Of a stretch of DNA of 46,060 nucleotides, positions 34,737 to 42,944 are shown in pieces. The stretch comes from Bacteroidetes bacterium UBA2322 (GTDB taxonomy: Bacteria; Bacteroidota; Bacteroidia; Chitinophagales; UBA2359), in contig DDVC01000197.1 in assembly GCA_002345145.1 (NCBI GenBank), positions 1 to 46,060 on the forward strand. Reading direction: 5' to 3'. A program made the translations under genes and the position numbers. The notes under the pieces are model-generated. The model worked only from the letters and a program-made list of their open reading frames with translations. It made no database searches and was not told the DNA's origin. Each line of letters starts with the position of its first letter. The stretch's first letter is position 1.

Positions 34737-35303
34737 TTAAAAAAGTGTTACGGTAATAACATTACTGAGGTTATTATTTTCTTTACACTCATTTACTCTT
34801 ACATAAGCGGGTAAAAACTCCTCTGCACAGGGCGAATCAACAAACATACGCACTTTTGCTTTGTTATGACTCACCGGCACACTTATGTTAATAACACCCT
34901 GTATGGTGCGGGTAGCGCCGGCTGCCAATGGTGCAAAATCCATACAACCACCCCAGAAAAAACTATTTTGGTCATTGCGGCTAAACTCTCCAAGCACTTT
35001 GGTAGCCACACTGGCAGCGCCGCCGCTGTTTTTAACCACCGCCGTAAAAGCCACCGTATAACGGCGGGTTTGGTATGCACCGGTTCCTTCAATAGCGCCC
35101 GGCGTTACGTGTAATGTGGTAAAGTTGGTAAAATGCAAATCGGGTTTAAGTAGGCAAGGATTTAAGCCCGGATTGGTATTAAGCCCGGGTTTTAAAATGT
35201 TGGGGTTTACGTTAATTGACTGGGCTTGCATAGCCATTGTGCTTACCAACACAAGCAGTAAAGAGGCGAAAAACGAAGCAAAAAAGGTTTTCATAATTTT
35301 CAA
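34737..35303 (-). CDS. Secreted CARDB-like domain protein, paralogue 2
   Basis: A 188-residue protein with a signal peptide ending near AMQAQ. The start is ATG 35303 or 35294. The domain from about residue 52 matches paralogue 1 closely by eye: KPDLHFTNFTTLHVTPGAIEG, QTRRYTVAFTAVVKNSGGAAS, FSRNDQNSFFWGG, IQGVINISVPVSHNKAK, EEFLP and VNECKENNN. Conserved cysteines in CLLKPDL and ECKE suggest a disulfide; an additional pair (GGCMD, SPCAEE) is specific to this copy. It carries the shared upstream element in its best-conserved form. Function is unknown; a secreted binding or scaffold role is the most that can be said. Confidence 0.75.
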   Translation of the reverse strand: MKIMKTFFASFFASLLLVLVSTMAMQAQSINVNPNILKPGLNTNPGLNPCLLKPDLHFTNFTTLHVTPGAIEGTGAYQTRRYTVAFTAVVKNSGGAASVATKVLGEFSRNDQNSFFWGGCMDFAPLAAGATRTIQGVINISVPVSHNKAKVRMFVDSPCAEEFLPAYVRVNECKENNNLSNVITVTLF

Positions 35304-35367
35304 GGTTTTAAATGATGAGGAAGGTTTTCAAAAGTTTTGGTTAAGGTTTTTGTTTGTGTTACACCCT

Positions 35368-35399
35368 ATTCACTTTTACAATAGGGATAGTGTTACCTG
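35368..35399 (-). promoter_or_regulatory. Shared element upstream of CARDB-like paralogue 2
   Basis: On the minus strand: CAGGTAACA (35399-35391), 12 nt, then TAAAAGTGAATAGGGTGTAA, preceded by an A-rich stretch and AAAAAAGAGCTG. Here the spacer also contains CCCTATT, which is complementary to the AATAGGG after the second half. Confidence 0.65.
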
Positions 35400-35423
35400 T
35401 TTGCAGCTCTTTTTTCAAAAAAA

Positions 35424-35455
35424 AACCCGCCATGTTTATGATAACATGGCGGGTT
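35424..35455 (-). terminator. Terminator after the Kazal inhibitor gene
   Basis: A perfect 13-bp stem (AACCCGCCATGTT, 35424-35436 with 35443-35455) around 6 nt. On the minus strand it is followed by a run of nine T. It ends the DUF6345, propeptide-like and Kazal unit just before the next promoter element. Confidence 0.85.
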
Positions 35456-35483
35456 GATAAAATATCGGTTTTAAGGGGCTGAA

Positions 35484-35846
35484 TTAGTTTTTACATTGCC
35501 CTTGTGTCCACTTGAGTACGCCTGCTTTTCGGGCAAGACACTCGTTTTCATAAGTAATGCCGTTGCAGCCACATACCGGCTTCCACAGAAAGGTGCAGTC
35601 TTCATTGGGGTTTTTCACCTTAGATAAATCCACACAATCTTTACCCACATTGGGTAGTTCTTGCTGAGGTTTGGGTGGTTGGTAATCTGGTGGCGGGTTG
35701 GGGTCGGTATTAGGTTTGGGAATTACGGAGGTATTGGTGTTTTTTTGCTGTACATTTCCGTTGCCGGTATTTTTTGAGGAGTTGCAGGCAAAGCCATAAA
35801 GCAGCAAACACAGTGCTATGAGGGTAAGGTACTGTTTAGGGCACAT
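35484..35846 (-). CDS. Kazal-type serine protease inhibitor lipoprotein
   Basis: A 120-residue lipoprotein (signal ending in LLLYGFAC, Cys21) with a long Asn/Pro/Gln-rich linker and one Kazal domain at about 70-119. The domain has six cysteines in the order expected: CVDL..., EDCTFLWKPVCGCNGITYENEC, ending TQGQC. Kazal domains block serine proteases, often subtilisins, by substrate-like binding. A lipid-anchored inhibitor beside a subtilisin-like protease and a DUF6345 gene points to self-protection or control of secreted proteases, though host or predator proteases are also possible targets. It lies 81 bp after the propeptide-like gene and is probably in its operon. Confidence 0.85.
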   Translation of the reverse strand: MCPKQYLTLIALCLLLYGFACNSSKNTGNGNVQQKNTNTSVIPKPNTDPNPPPDYQPPKPQQELPNVGKDCVDLSKVKNPNEDCTFLWKPVCGCNGITYENECLARKAGVLKWTQGQCKN

Positions 35847-35927
35847 AAATTACAATTAAGTTTAAAAACCTATCGGCAACAGAGCAATGCCTGTTACCGA
35901 TAGGAAAGTTAATAAAAGGAAGGTGTG

Positions 35928-36932
35928 TTATCTGCCCGATTCATCGTTATCGGGTTTTGCAGTTCGGTTATTGTTTTGGGTAGGCTGTCCGCTGCGTACT
36001 TGTTTAGCAATAGTTCTAACGGTTGCGGGGTCGGGGTTAATGGCTTCGGGAGCATTTTTAAGCATTGGCACTACACCCAAAAAAGGCTGGTCTTCTTTAA
36101 TGCCTTTTTCATTGGCAACAGAAACTATTGTTTCAAAGAAGTAAGCGGGTTGAATGAAATTGCCACCGCCGTCGAAATACATTTTTTGAATACGCTTAAT
36201 TTTAGGAGATGCACCTTGTCCAAAATTGAGATTTACAATTTTTCCGAACTCTTTTTCGGCATCGGCTTGGGTTCTTAGTTCAGTTGCCAGTACTTTTCTT
36301 TTTGCAGTAGGGCTGGCTGTGTATTCTTTCCATGATTTTGAAACGCCCAATACCTCGCCTTTGTTGCCTACATGCACAATGATGCGCGAACCGCTGCCCG
36401 ATACCGGAACGCCGTCAATAACCCGTCCGTAGGTAAAGGTTTGTATTTTATCTATCACTTGCCCGTTATCGGCAGAAGAAGCCTTAATGCCACCTGCGTG
36501 TATAAGCTGCATTTCGGCGGTGTTTTTAGGGTTAAGGTCATTCGTTGCTAAAAATTGTTCGGCATTTTTTTGAGCTTGTTTTACATCGAGCAACTGGGGT
36601 TTAAAATCGCCTTCATAATTTTTGGTACTTCGGCTAAAGGAGATTCTGCCTTTGGTGCCATCGGTAATAAAGTATTCTGATGGGTCTTTATCGTTTTGGT
36701 AATTTACCTCAGAGCCTGCAAGGCGTTGGCTGCTAATGCCCAACTGACCTGCAATTTTAGCTACTGCGGGACTTTTTGAAAGGGCTGCTTTATCAACGGT
36801 AATGACTGAAAGGTTGTCGTTTTGGAAATGGTCAATAACCGGTGGGGGAGGAGAGAGTTTTAAACTCATTGTGCTAAAATAAAAGCCGGCTAAAAGCGCC
36901 ATGGCAACAAAAGAAAAGATGTATTTTTTCAT
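35928..36932 (-). CDS. Secreted FTP/PepSY-like propeptide-type protein
   Basis: A 334-residue protein with an N-terminal signal or anchor segment (MKKYIFSFVAMALLAGFYFS) followed by a Pro stretch. The central region (about 115-210) has the fungalysin/thermolysin-propeptide or PepSY look: QKNAEQFLATNDL...QTFTYGRVIDGVPVSGSGSRIIVHVGNKGEVLGVSKSW. A second similar unit follows (EKEFGKIVNL...YFFETIVSV). The C-terminus is a disordered Asn/Gln/Arg tail. Such domains commonly act as inhibitory propeptides or folding aids. It starts 75 bp after the DUF6345 gene, and I believe related proteins carry such a domain fused in front of DUF6345, so here the two may be a split pair. No catalytic site is seen. 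Confidence 0.6.
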   Translation of the reverse strand: MKKYIFSFVAMALLAGFYFSTMSLKLSPPPPVIDHFQNDNLSVITVDKAALSKSPAVAKIAGQLGISSQRLAGSEVNYQNDKDPSEYFITDGTKGRISFSRSTKNYEGDFKPQLLDVKQAQKNAEQFLATNDLNPKNTAEMQLIHAGGIKASSADNGQVIDKIQTFTYGRVIDGVPVSGSGSRIIVHVGNKGEVLGVSKSWKEYTASPTAKRKVLATELRTQADAEKEFGKIVNLNFGQGASPKIKRIQKMYFDGGGNFIQPAYFFETIVSVANEKGIKEDQPFLGVVPMLKNAPEAINPDPATVRTIAKQVRSGQPTQNNNRTAKPDNDESGR

Positions 36933-37007
36933 GGGTTAGTATGCTGTTTAAAATGAAAGAAAGTTTTTTTCCAGGAGTTGAGATTAAAAATGAGGTTTAA
37001 TTGGGGT

Positions 37008-37745
37008 TTAGTATTGCCAGTAATTCCACATACCACTACAACCGGGTGCGGGGTCGGCGGCATAACTTCCTAAGCGGTCGTTGAGGCAGTTGTTACCTAC
37101 TACACACGAAGCCCAGCCCGGATACGGAGAGCCATCGCTCATTGAAGGGTTAAAAATCCAGTAGCGCTCATCATCAACACTGGTAAACCAAGCATCTTTT
37201 ACCTTCCAGTTTGATTTTAACCGAGAGGCAAAGTCAAAGGGAATATCAGTTTGTGCTGCCGAGGCAAGGCTTCTAAAACCCAAAAGCATGTGTAATCCTT
37301 TAAACATATTGCAGTAAGGAGTCCACCAATCGCTACGCTCTGGGGCTGAAACTACGGTATTGCACGAAAAGAATACCATAAACTCAAGGTCATTATCGCC
37401 CAGTGGCATGTTGGTTACATTAGCGCCGCTGCCGCAAGCCATGTAGTAAGAGTTGCCATGACCACAATAAAACGCCAAATCTTGGTCATCAACATAGCTG
37501 TTGTTGCTGGTGGTAAACATGTAGGGTGCTGCATAGTAGTACTGGTCAAAATCGTACCGGTGCGACCCAATGACAGGATTGTTGGTAAAAGCATTGCCAA
37601 AATGCCAGCAATTGTAAATCATCACGTCTTGGTAAGAACCATCGCCTACATAAGTGCCAACATGGTTTTGCGCTCCATAACTCCATTGGCATACAACCAA
37701 TGCAAACAACACTATAAAGTGTTTGAGGGAAAAATGTGTTTTCAT
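37008..37745 (-). CDS. DUF6345 family secreted protein with clan-CD-like His/Cys pair
   Basis: A 245-residue protein with a signal peptide ending near QWSYGAQ. The body matches DUF6345: a strand ending DLAFYCGHGN with His96, a second strand ending FMVFFSCNTV with Cys128, then KGLHMLLGFRSLAS and a C-terminal W/Y-rich part. Hydrophobic strand plus HG, followed about 30 residues later by hydrophobic strand plus SC, is the layout of caspase-like clan CD peptidases, including CHAT. Protease activity is therefore plausible but untested to my knowledge. It heads an apparent operon with the propeptide-like and Kazal genes and has the shared upstream element. Confidence 0.7.
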   Translation of the reverse strand: MKTHFSLKHFIVLFALVVCQWSYGAQNHVGTYVGDGSYQDVMIYNCWHFGNAFTNNPVIGSHRYDFDQYYYAAPYMFTTSNNSYVDDQDLAFYCGHGNSYYMACGSGANVTNMPLGDNDLEFMVFFSCNTVVSAPERSDWWTPYCNMFKGLHMLLGFRSLASAAQTDIPFDFASRLKSNWKVKDAWFTSVDDERYWIFNPSMSDGSPYPGWASCVVGNNCLNDRLGSYAADPAPGCSGMWNYWQY

Positions 37746-37801
37746 GTTTTTTGTTTTTTACAAGAAGAAAGAAAAAGTTGTGTTTTGAGGTTGTTATACC
37801 C

Positions 37802-37833
37802 TAATACTTTTGAAATGGGGGTAGTGTTACCTG
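37802..37833 (-). promoter_or_regulatory. Shared element upstream of the DUF6345 gene
   Basis: On the minus strand: CAGGTAACA (37833-37825), 12 nt, then CAAAAGTATTAGGGTATAA, preceded by AAAAAAAGAGCT. The DUF6345 start codon lies about 50 bp downstream. Confidence 0.65.
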
Positions 37834-37957
37834 TTTGTAGCTCTTTTTTTATTTTTTTGAGTTGCCTGCAACATTTTTTGCTAAAAAAGGGGGCAGAATT
37901 GCTCTGCCACCCTACATAAATCATACAACTGAAAAACAGAGTGCTTCAAAGAAGCAT

Positions 37958-39361
37958 CTAATTAAAGTTTACGCCTATAAGTGATACCGAAATAGCTGTT
38001 AATGGTTCTACTTTTTTGGTAATTATGGTCATAATATCGCCGGTGGTAATGCTCAAAAAGGCTTTGTTGCTGCCCAATGATATGGCTAAGCCGGCAGGTA
38101 CGCGCCAACCAAACGATGGGTTGTAGTAAGCCCCGGCGCTCAAATGAATTTGTTGTGGTACAATGCCTAAATCAAAGCCCAGCAGGTAGCCGGGGGTGTA
38201 GCCGTAATCTTGCCGTTGGTTTCGGGTAGGAAAAAGCATATCGGTATAAAGGCTGAAACCTTTGGTAAACCGATAGGTAACATTAAACCTAAGTTCGGCA
38301 TTGGTGGGTGTAGAAAACCCCTGCCCCTGCGAAAAAGGCAGTATATTGGCAAAATCTTTTACCTCCTGCACTATTTTGTAGGTATCAATGGTTTGCAGCG
38401 AGTCTGAAGGGTTTACTTGCACATTATTTGCCTGCATTACGTTATCAGACCACTTCAATTTACCCATGTTAATGGCGGCAAAATCAACACTTAGTTTGTT
38501 TTTATACATAAAGTGGATGCCTGCGCTAAAACTCTGCCCTCTGCCCGATGCGTCAAAAAGCCGGCCGGATTTTTTGGTAAACAGCGAGTCAATGGTTAAT
38601 TGCCCAACGGCATAATAAAAATCGGAAAAAGAAGAATTGCCCGATCCGGTAGAATCCGATGCCACACTGCTGTCATAATGCCCTATACCCCAAAGTTGCC
38701 GGTAGGTAGCGCCCAGCACTAATTTTACCTTATCATTGTTAAACACCGTGCGCCCATAGCTGATATTTAACTCGCGGGCATGGTTGTAAAGTACGCTCGA
38801 TTTTAGGGGTTTACCATCGGGTCCCAGCGGCATGTTGCTGTTATTGGCGGGTAAATCCTGATTGAGCAGGGTATCGGCAAAAACGGTGGTAGCCACTTGT
38901 TGGTCAAGGTGCATAAGACCGGTAACATAATCGCTCAGGTTTAGCGCAAGCCCGCCAAATCCTTCCTTAATCCACGCCCCCGAAATCCAGTTGATGTGCA
39001 TAGTGCCGTTTAGGCGCAGGTCGCCGCCTTCGGTAACTAAGTTTTGCAACAGTTTATCCTTGCTCATTTGCGAAATAGAATCGCGCGAAAAAAGGAAGTT
39101 CATTACATCTTTGCGCTCAAAGTTGTTGCTGTGCGCATTAAAGCCCACTTGCATAAGGTTTAGGGTAGCTCCGCTTTGCGAGCTGGTTCCCAAATAAGCC
39201 GGATTGATGTTTTGCACATGACCCAATATGTTACTGGTTTGTCCGCCTCCATAAACCAATTGCGCACCGTTAAAAGTAGCATACATTTGTGCATGGCATA
39301 CTTGTGCCATTGCCAATAGGCATAAAGCCCACAAACATGTTGGTAAAACAGCATTTTTCAT
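37958..39361 (-). CDS. Outer-membrane beta-barrel protein (DUF5723/PorV-like appearance)
   Basis: A 467-residue protein starting at ATG 39361, where MKNAVLPTCLWALCLLAMAQVCHAQ gives a clean signal peptide; the frame extends upstream into the promoter element. The mature protein alternates amphipathic strands with glycine and aromatic residues (INPAYLGTSSQSGATLNLMQVGFNAHSNN, VKLVLGATYRQLW, AELRFNVTYRFTKGFSLYTDM, GLAISLGSNKAFLSITTGDIM) and ends VSVSLIGVNFN, as barrels do. NINPAYLG near the N-terminus recalls the NPA start of FadL/PorV-like and DUF5723 proteins, some of which serve T9SS. The exact family is uncertain. It carries the shared upstream element. Confidence 0.6.
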   Translation of the reverse strand: MKNAVLPTCLWALCLLAMAQVCHAQMYATFNGAQLVYGGGQTSNILGHVQNINPAYLGTSSQSGATLNLMQVGFNAHSNNFERKDVMNFLFSRDSISQMSKDKLLQNLVTEGGDLRLNGTMHINWISGAWIKEGFGGLALNLSDYVTGLMHLDQQVATTVFADTLLNQDLPANNSNMPLGPDGKPLKSSVLYNHARELNISYGRTVFNNDKVKLVLGATYRQLWGIGHYDSSVASDSTGSGNSSFSDFYYAVGQLTIDSLFTKKSGRLFDASGRGQSFSAGIHFMYKNKLSVDFAAINMGKLKWSDNVMQANNVQVNPSDSLQTIDTYKIVQEVKDFANILPFSQGQGFSTPTNAELRFNVTYRFTKGFSLYTDMLFPTRNQRQDYGYTPGYLLGFDLGIVPQQIHLSAGAYYNPSFGWRVPAGLAISLGSNKAFLSITTGDIMTIITKKVEPLTAISVSLIGVNFN

Positions 39362-39406
39362 TGTTGTATGATTTTTTTGTGAAAATAAATGGCGTTGTTT
39401 TACCCC

Positions 39407-39438
39407 ATTCACTTTTAAACAGTGCATTTTGTTACCCG
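39407..39438 (-). promoter_or_regulatory. Shared element upstream of the beta-barrel gene
   Basis: On the minus strand: CGGGTAACA (39438-39430), 12 nt, then TAAAAGTGAATGGGGTAAAA. The whole element sits between perfect 10-bp inverted arms (TTTTACCCCA at 39398-39407 and its complement at 39441-39450). Confidence 0.6.
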
Positions 39439-39604
39439 ATTGGGGTAAAAAATGATACCTATTGGTTGGTTTTAGCCAATGTTATAGGGTAACCTGTATA
39501 GCTTTTCCAATCCCATACAATTTTTCACAAAATAAATCCAACAAAAAAAATTCAAAAAAGGCACGCTACGTGTGCGCTTGTACAGTTGCCCATTTTCATA
39601 TACT

Positions 39605-41185
39605 TTATTCTACTACATGTACCTTTATTACATAGTATTTGTTTGCAGCATACAGGGTGGCAAGGTAAATACCTGCCGGCAAGTTGCGGGCAGTATTTAG
39701 GGCAATGGGCGCTCCTGCAAGTTCATGGGGAGGCAACCGGTGGTGCAGTAAGGTTCTGCCCTGCATATCTGCCAGCATTAAGGAGGCAACTGTGGTAGGG
39801 GGCAGCGGCCGGGTTATTTGAATAGCCTGCAACTGTGGCATGTATTTTAGCATTGGCATATAGGGTAAAGCATTTTCTTGTATGCCCACAGGGTAATCCG
39901 ACACCTCAAAAAACCATACATCGTGGTTGCCATGCACAGGTTGTTGTTGGCGGTAACCGCCGCCAAGGTCGCCATCGGTAGAATCGGTATAACCGGCTAT
40001 CATGAGGTTGCCAAAACTGTTTTGAATAAGACCATTGCCAAAATCGTATAACGAGCCGCCAAAAAGTTGTGTCCAAATGATATTACCGTTGTTTCCGTTT
40101 AGCTTTACCACATTTACGTCCCAGATGTAATTAGGGGGCAAAACAGTATGGTCATAGTTAATACCCATGCCATACACATTGCCCGATGTGTTATCATATA
40201 CAATACCCCTGCCGGTATCTGATGCAGGCGCGCCTATGGTTCGCTGCCAAACAATGTTGCCGGTGGCGTCAATGCGCACTAACCACATATCATCGGCGCC
40301 AAAATTTTGGGTAAGGTCGCCATCGCTTGATATGCTATCACCCATAAAAACTACGCCGCCATCGGGAGTAAAGGCAAGGGCAGTGCCGGTATCGCCTAAT
40401 GTGCCTCCATAGGTTTTTTGCCAGAGCAGTAAGCCATTAGCATCTAATTTTAGCAGCCATACATCACGGCTGCCTTTATTAAGGGTAACGTTACCATCAG
40501 TAGAAGAGGTAGCGCCTATAACCCATAGCTGGTTTAGTGTGGTATGGTAAGCAATATCAGCGCCGGTATCATTGGCAGAGCCTCCGTAGTTGCGCTTCCA
40601 AATAATATCGCCATTAGCGCTGCTGAGTTTTAGCACCCAAAGGTCTTTAAAACCCAGGTTATCGGTAAAATCGCCGTTGGTAGAATCGGAGTGTCCGGTA
40701 ATAACGATATTGCCATCGGGTAAAACCAATACCGAACGGAAAAAGTCTTCGCCCAAACCGCCCAAAACCTTTGACCACTGTATGGAGCCCGATGCCGATA
40801 GCTTAACCACCCAGCAGTCTATGCCGCCAAAGTTAATGCCCACATCGCCATCGGCCGATTGGCTGTAACCTACTGCTACTATACCGCCATCGGGTGTGGC
40901 GGCAAGGTCGTAGGCTTTTTCAATATCTGTGCCGCCTGTTATGGTTTGCCAAAGTATTTCGCGGTTGGCATTAAAGCGTACAATGTGGTAATCATAATTA
41001 AACGGGCTGCCGGTATAACCTGCCACGGCAAACCCGCCATCGGGCATTTGGATTAGGCTTTCTGCCTGCTCATCGGTAGCAAAATTGCCATAAGTAGTTT
41101 GCCAAGTTATAACAGGTTGAGCCTGCATGGTGCAAGTAAAACCCATTAAAAAACTAAAAAAGAAAACACCAAGCAGTTGTTTCAT
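39605..41185 (-). CDS. Secreted beta-propeller-like repeat protein with T9SS-type C-terminus
   Basis: A 526-residue protein with a signal peptide (cleavage near CTMQAQ). It has about seven repeats of 55-60 residues of the form GG.(D)DVWL.KLDANG.LLWQKTYGG...DTG.ALA.TPDGG.V..G.S.SSDGD, typical of Bacteroidota beta-propeller proteins. The last ~85 residues (LQAIQITRPLPP...LADMQGRTLLHHRL...LPAGIYLATLYAANKYYVIKVHVVE) follow the T9SS type A sorting pattern. It is inferred to be a surface protein of unknown ligand. It starts 57 bp after the L,D-transpeptidase gene on the same strand, so the two may be co-transcribed. Confidence 0.82.
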   Translation of the reverse strand: MKQLLGVFFFSFLMGFTCTMQAQPVITWQTTYGNFATDEQAESLIQMPDGGFAVAGYTGSPFNYDYHIVRFNANREILWQTITGGTDIEKAYDLAATPDGGIVAVGYSQSADGDVGINFGGIDCWVVKLSASGSIQWSKVLGGLGEDFFRSVLVLPDGNIVITGHSDSTNGDFTDNLGFKDLWVLKLSSANGDIIWKRNYGGSANDTGADIAYHTTLNQLWVIGATSSTDGNVTLNKGSRDVWLLKLDANGLLLWQKTYGGTLGDTGTALAFTPDGGVVFMGDSISSDGDLTQNFGADDMWLVRIDATGNIVWQRTIGAPASDTGRGIVYDNTSGNVYGMGINYDHTVLPPNYIWDVNVVKLNGNNGNIIWTQLFGGSLYDFGNGLIQNSFGNLMIAGYTDSTDGDLGGGYRQQQPVHGNHDVWFFEVSDYPVGIQENALPYMPMLKYMPQLQAIQITRPLPPTTVASLMLADMQGRTLLHHRLPPHELAGAPIALNTARNLPAGIYLATLYAANKYYVIKVHVVE

Positions 41186-41242
41186 GCAGAAGTGAGAAGA
41201 AAAAGAGTGGAAAAAGGCAGGCTAATGATAATCAATAGGTGG

Positions 41243-42730
41243 TTAAAGTTGGGCAATTTGGCGTTTATCATGCCCATAAACATCTCTGCCAAATTGTAAT
41301 TTACCATTGTCATCAACCCAGGTGGTGAGGTAAAAAATGGTAACACTTACGGGCTGTGGCAGTTTGGCAAACTGTTCTTTTCCGCTATACATAGCAGAGC
41401 CTATGCTGCCTTCTGTCCATTTACTGCCATTGAGCATAAGTTGTGCTAATTTTTTAGGCTCTTGTACACGCACGCAGCCATGACTTTGGGCACGGTAAGC
41501 GCCGCCAAAATCCACCTTATTGGGGGTATCATGAATATAAATGCCAAAGTTATTGGCAAACGGAAACTTAACCAATCCCATGCTATTGGTAGTTTTGGGG
41601 CGTTGGCGCATTTTTACGCGGCGTTTTTCAATGGTACTCCAATCTACCTCGCGGGGGTCGGTTTTTTTACCGTCAATAAAAACGTCCACATCGGCGGTAA
41701 TGAGTACGGCGGGGTTCATAATTATGTATTCCATTTCTTCCCAGCCTATGCTTGGCGGTATAGTCCAAGTGGGGCTAAAAACTACATTGGTCATGGGTTT
41801 ATTTACTATAATGGGTGTGGCGTGTTTAGGTTCGCCCACTACCACCACAATTTGGTCAATTTCTTTATTATTGTCAAAAACGTGCATTTTAAATTCGGGG
41901 ATATTCACCCAAACCCTTCGCGGGCTTACCGAATCGGGGTGTGGCAGCCACCGGTATCGTTCCATGTTAATGGCTATTTTTTGGGCAAGTTCTTGGTTGG
42001 TTAGGTTGTAATCGGGCGCTTTTGCCTTGGGGTTATCTTGGGCAGCCTGCCGGTATTGGGCATATTGCTGTTGCAGTTTTTGGTAGCCTTCGTAAGCCGG
42101 CGCTGCGGCGGTAATAAATTGGTTTATTTGTCCTGCTGATAGGGCGGCGGTTAAAGCGGCGGCGGCGGGTGGTGTTTTGGCGGGTAAATCCCAGTTTTTG
42201 GCGGGGGTTAAGTAGCCGTTATTTAAATCGGCGGCATAAGCTAAGGCAGAGGCGGTAAGCAGCACATCATATTGGGCTTTACTGCTCAATAGGGTATCAT
42301 AAGGGGCATTAGCGGCTGCCCCTGCCAGTATTTGCTGTTGTTGGAGCAGGGGTTGCAGCAGGTATGTTTGGGAGTTTAGGGCATGGTTGGGGGCATTTTG
42401 CAGCTCTTGTATATAGGCAGCAGCGGCAGGCAGCGGTTGTCCGGCGCTGGGGTCTATCCACAGGGGTTTATTATCGGAGGTTTGATAGGCAGTTTTTAAT
42501 GCTTGCTGAACATGGCTTATATTTTTAGGCTTAAACCATTTGGCAAGGCTATCGGGCAAAAACTGTTGTTGCAGCAGTTGCCCTATGTTTACCTGCATTA
42601 GCGAGTCGGCTGTGGCACGGCGTTTGGCTTCTTTGTCTTGGGTACTTATGCCTGTGCAAGCTGCCAATGCTAATAAAATAAAGGCAATAAGCCCGATTTG
42701 TATTCTTTTAGTAAAAGGGAGTAAGGTCAT
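41243..42730 (-). CDS. L,D-transpeptidase (YkuD, YcbB/LdtD-like) lipoprotein
   Basis: A 495-residue protein starting at ATG 42730, which places the lipobox LLALAAC properly; the frame extends 34 codons further upstream without signal logic. An Ala/Gln-rich region (about 50-260) resembles the scaffold domain of large L,D-transpeptidases. The YkuD catalytic domain (about 285-460) contains IYIHDTPNK, FGGAYRAQ and SHGCVRV with His417 and nucleophile Cys419. It forms 3-3 peptidoglycan crosslinks or attaches proteins to the wall by the carbapenem-sensitive route. It acts in the periplasm, tethered by its lipid. Confidence 0.92.
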   Translation of the reverse strand: MTLLPFTKRIQIGLIAFILLALAACTGISTQDKEAKRRATADSLMQVNIGQLLQQQFLPDSLAKWFKPKNISHVQQALKTAYQTSDNKPLWIDPSAGQPLPAAAAYIQELQNAPNHALNSQTYLLQPLLQQQQILAGAAANAPYDTLLSSKAQYDVLLTASALAYAADLNNGYLTPAKNWDLPAKTPPAAAALTAALSAGQINQFITAAAPAYEGYQKLQQQYAQYRQAAQDNPKAKAPDYNLTNQELAQKIAINMERYRWLPHPDSVSPRRVWVNIPEFKMHVFDNNKEIDQIVVVVGEPKHATPIIVNKPMTNVVFSPTWTIPPSIGWEEMEYIIMNPAVLITADVDVFIDGKKTDPREVDWSTIEKRRVKMRQRPKTTNSMGLVKFPFANNFGIYIHDTPNKVDFGGAYRAQSHGCVRVQEPKKLAQLMLNGSKWTEGSIGSAMYSGKEQFAKLPQPVSVTIFYLTTWVDDNGKLQFGRDVYGHDKRQIAQL

Positions 42731-42910
42731 TTTACCGGTTTTTATGCTGCAAAATTGCAAATATTTAGGCAAAAAAAGAAACACTGCCTGTAAAACAGTT
42801 TGACAACCGCTTCCTCTGAAGCAATTTGGCAAAAAATGGAGTGTGGTTAAGACGGAATTAACAGATAGTTATATTACAGCGCCACCTGCCCAAGCGTTAA
42901 AAAGTTTTCT

Positions 42911-42944
42911 TAATTTTGCGCCGTTAAACCCAAAAGGTTTGGGT
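42911..42944 (+). promoter_or_regulatory. TAATTTTG promoter box and leader palindrome before hutH
   Basis: TAATTTTG at 42911-42918 fits the -7 consensus. It is followed at 42928-42944 by a perfect 7-3-7 palindrome, ACCCAAA-AGG-TTTGGGT, near the expected transcript start. This gives a leader of about 120 nt. The palindrome could be an operator or a leader hairpin. Confidence 0.45.
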
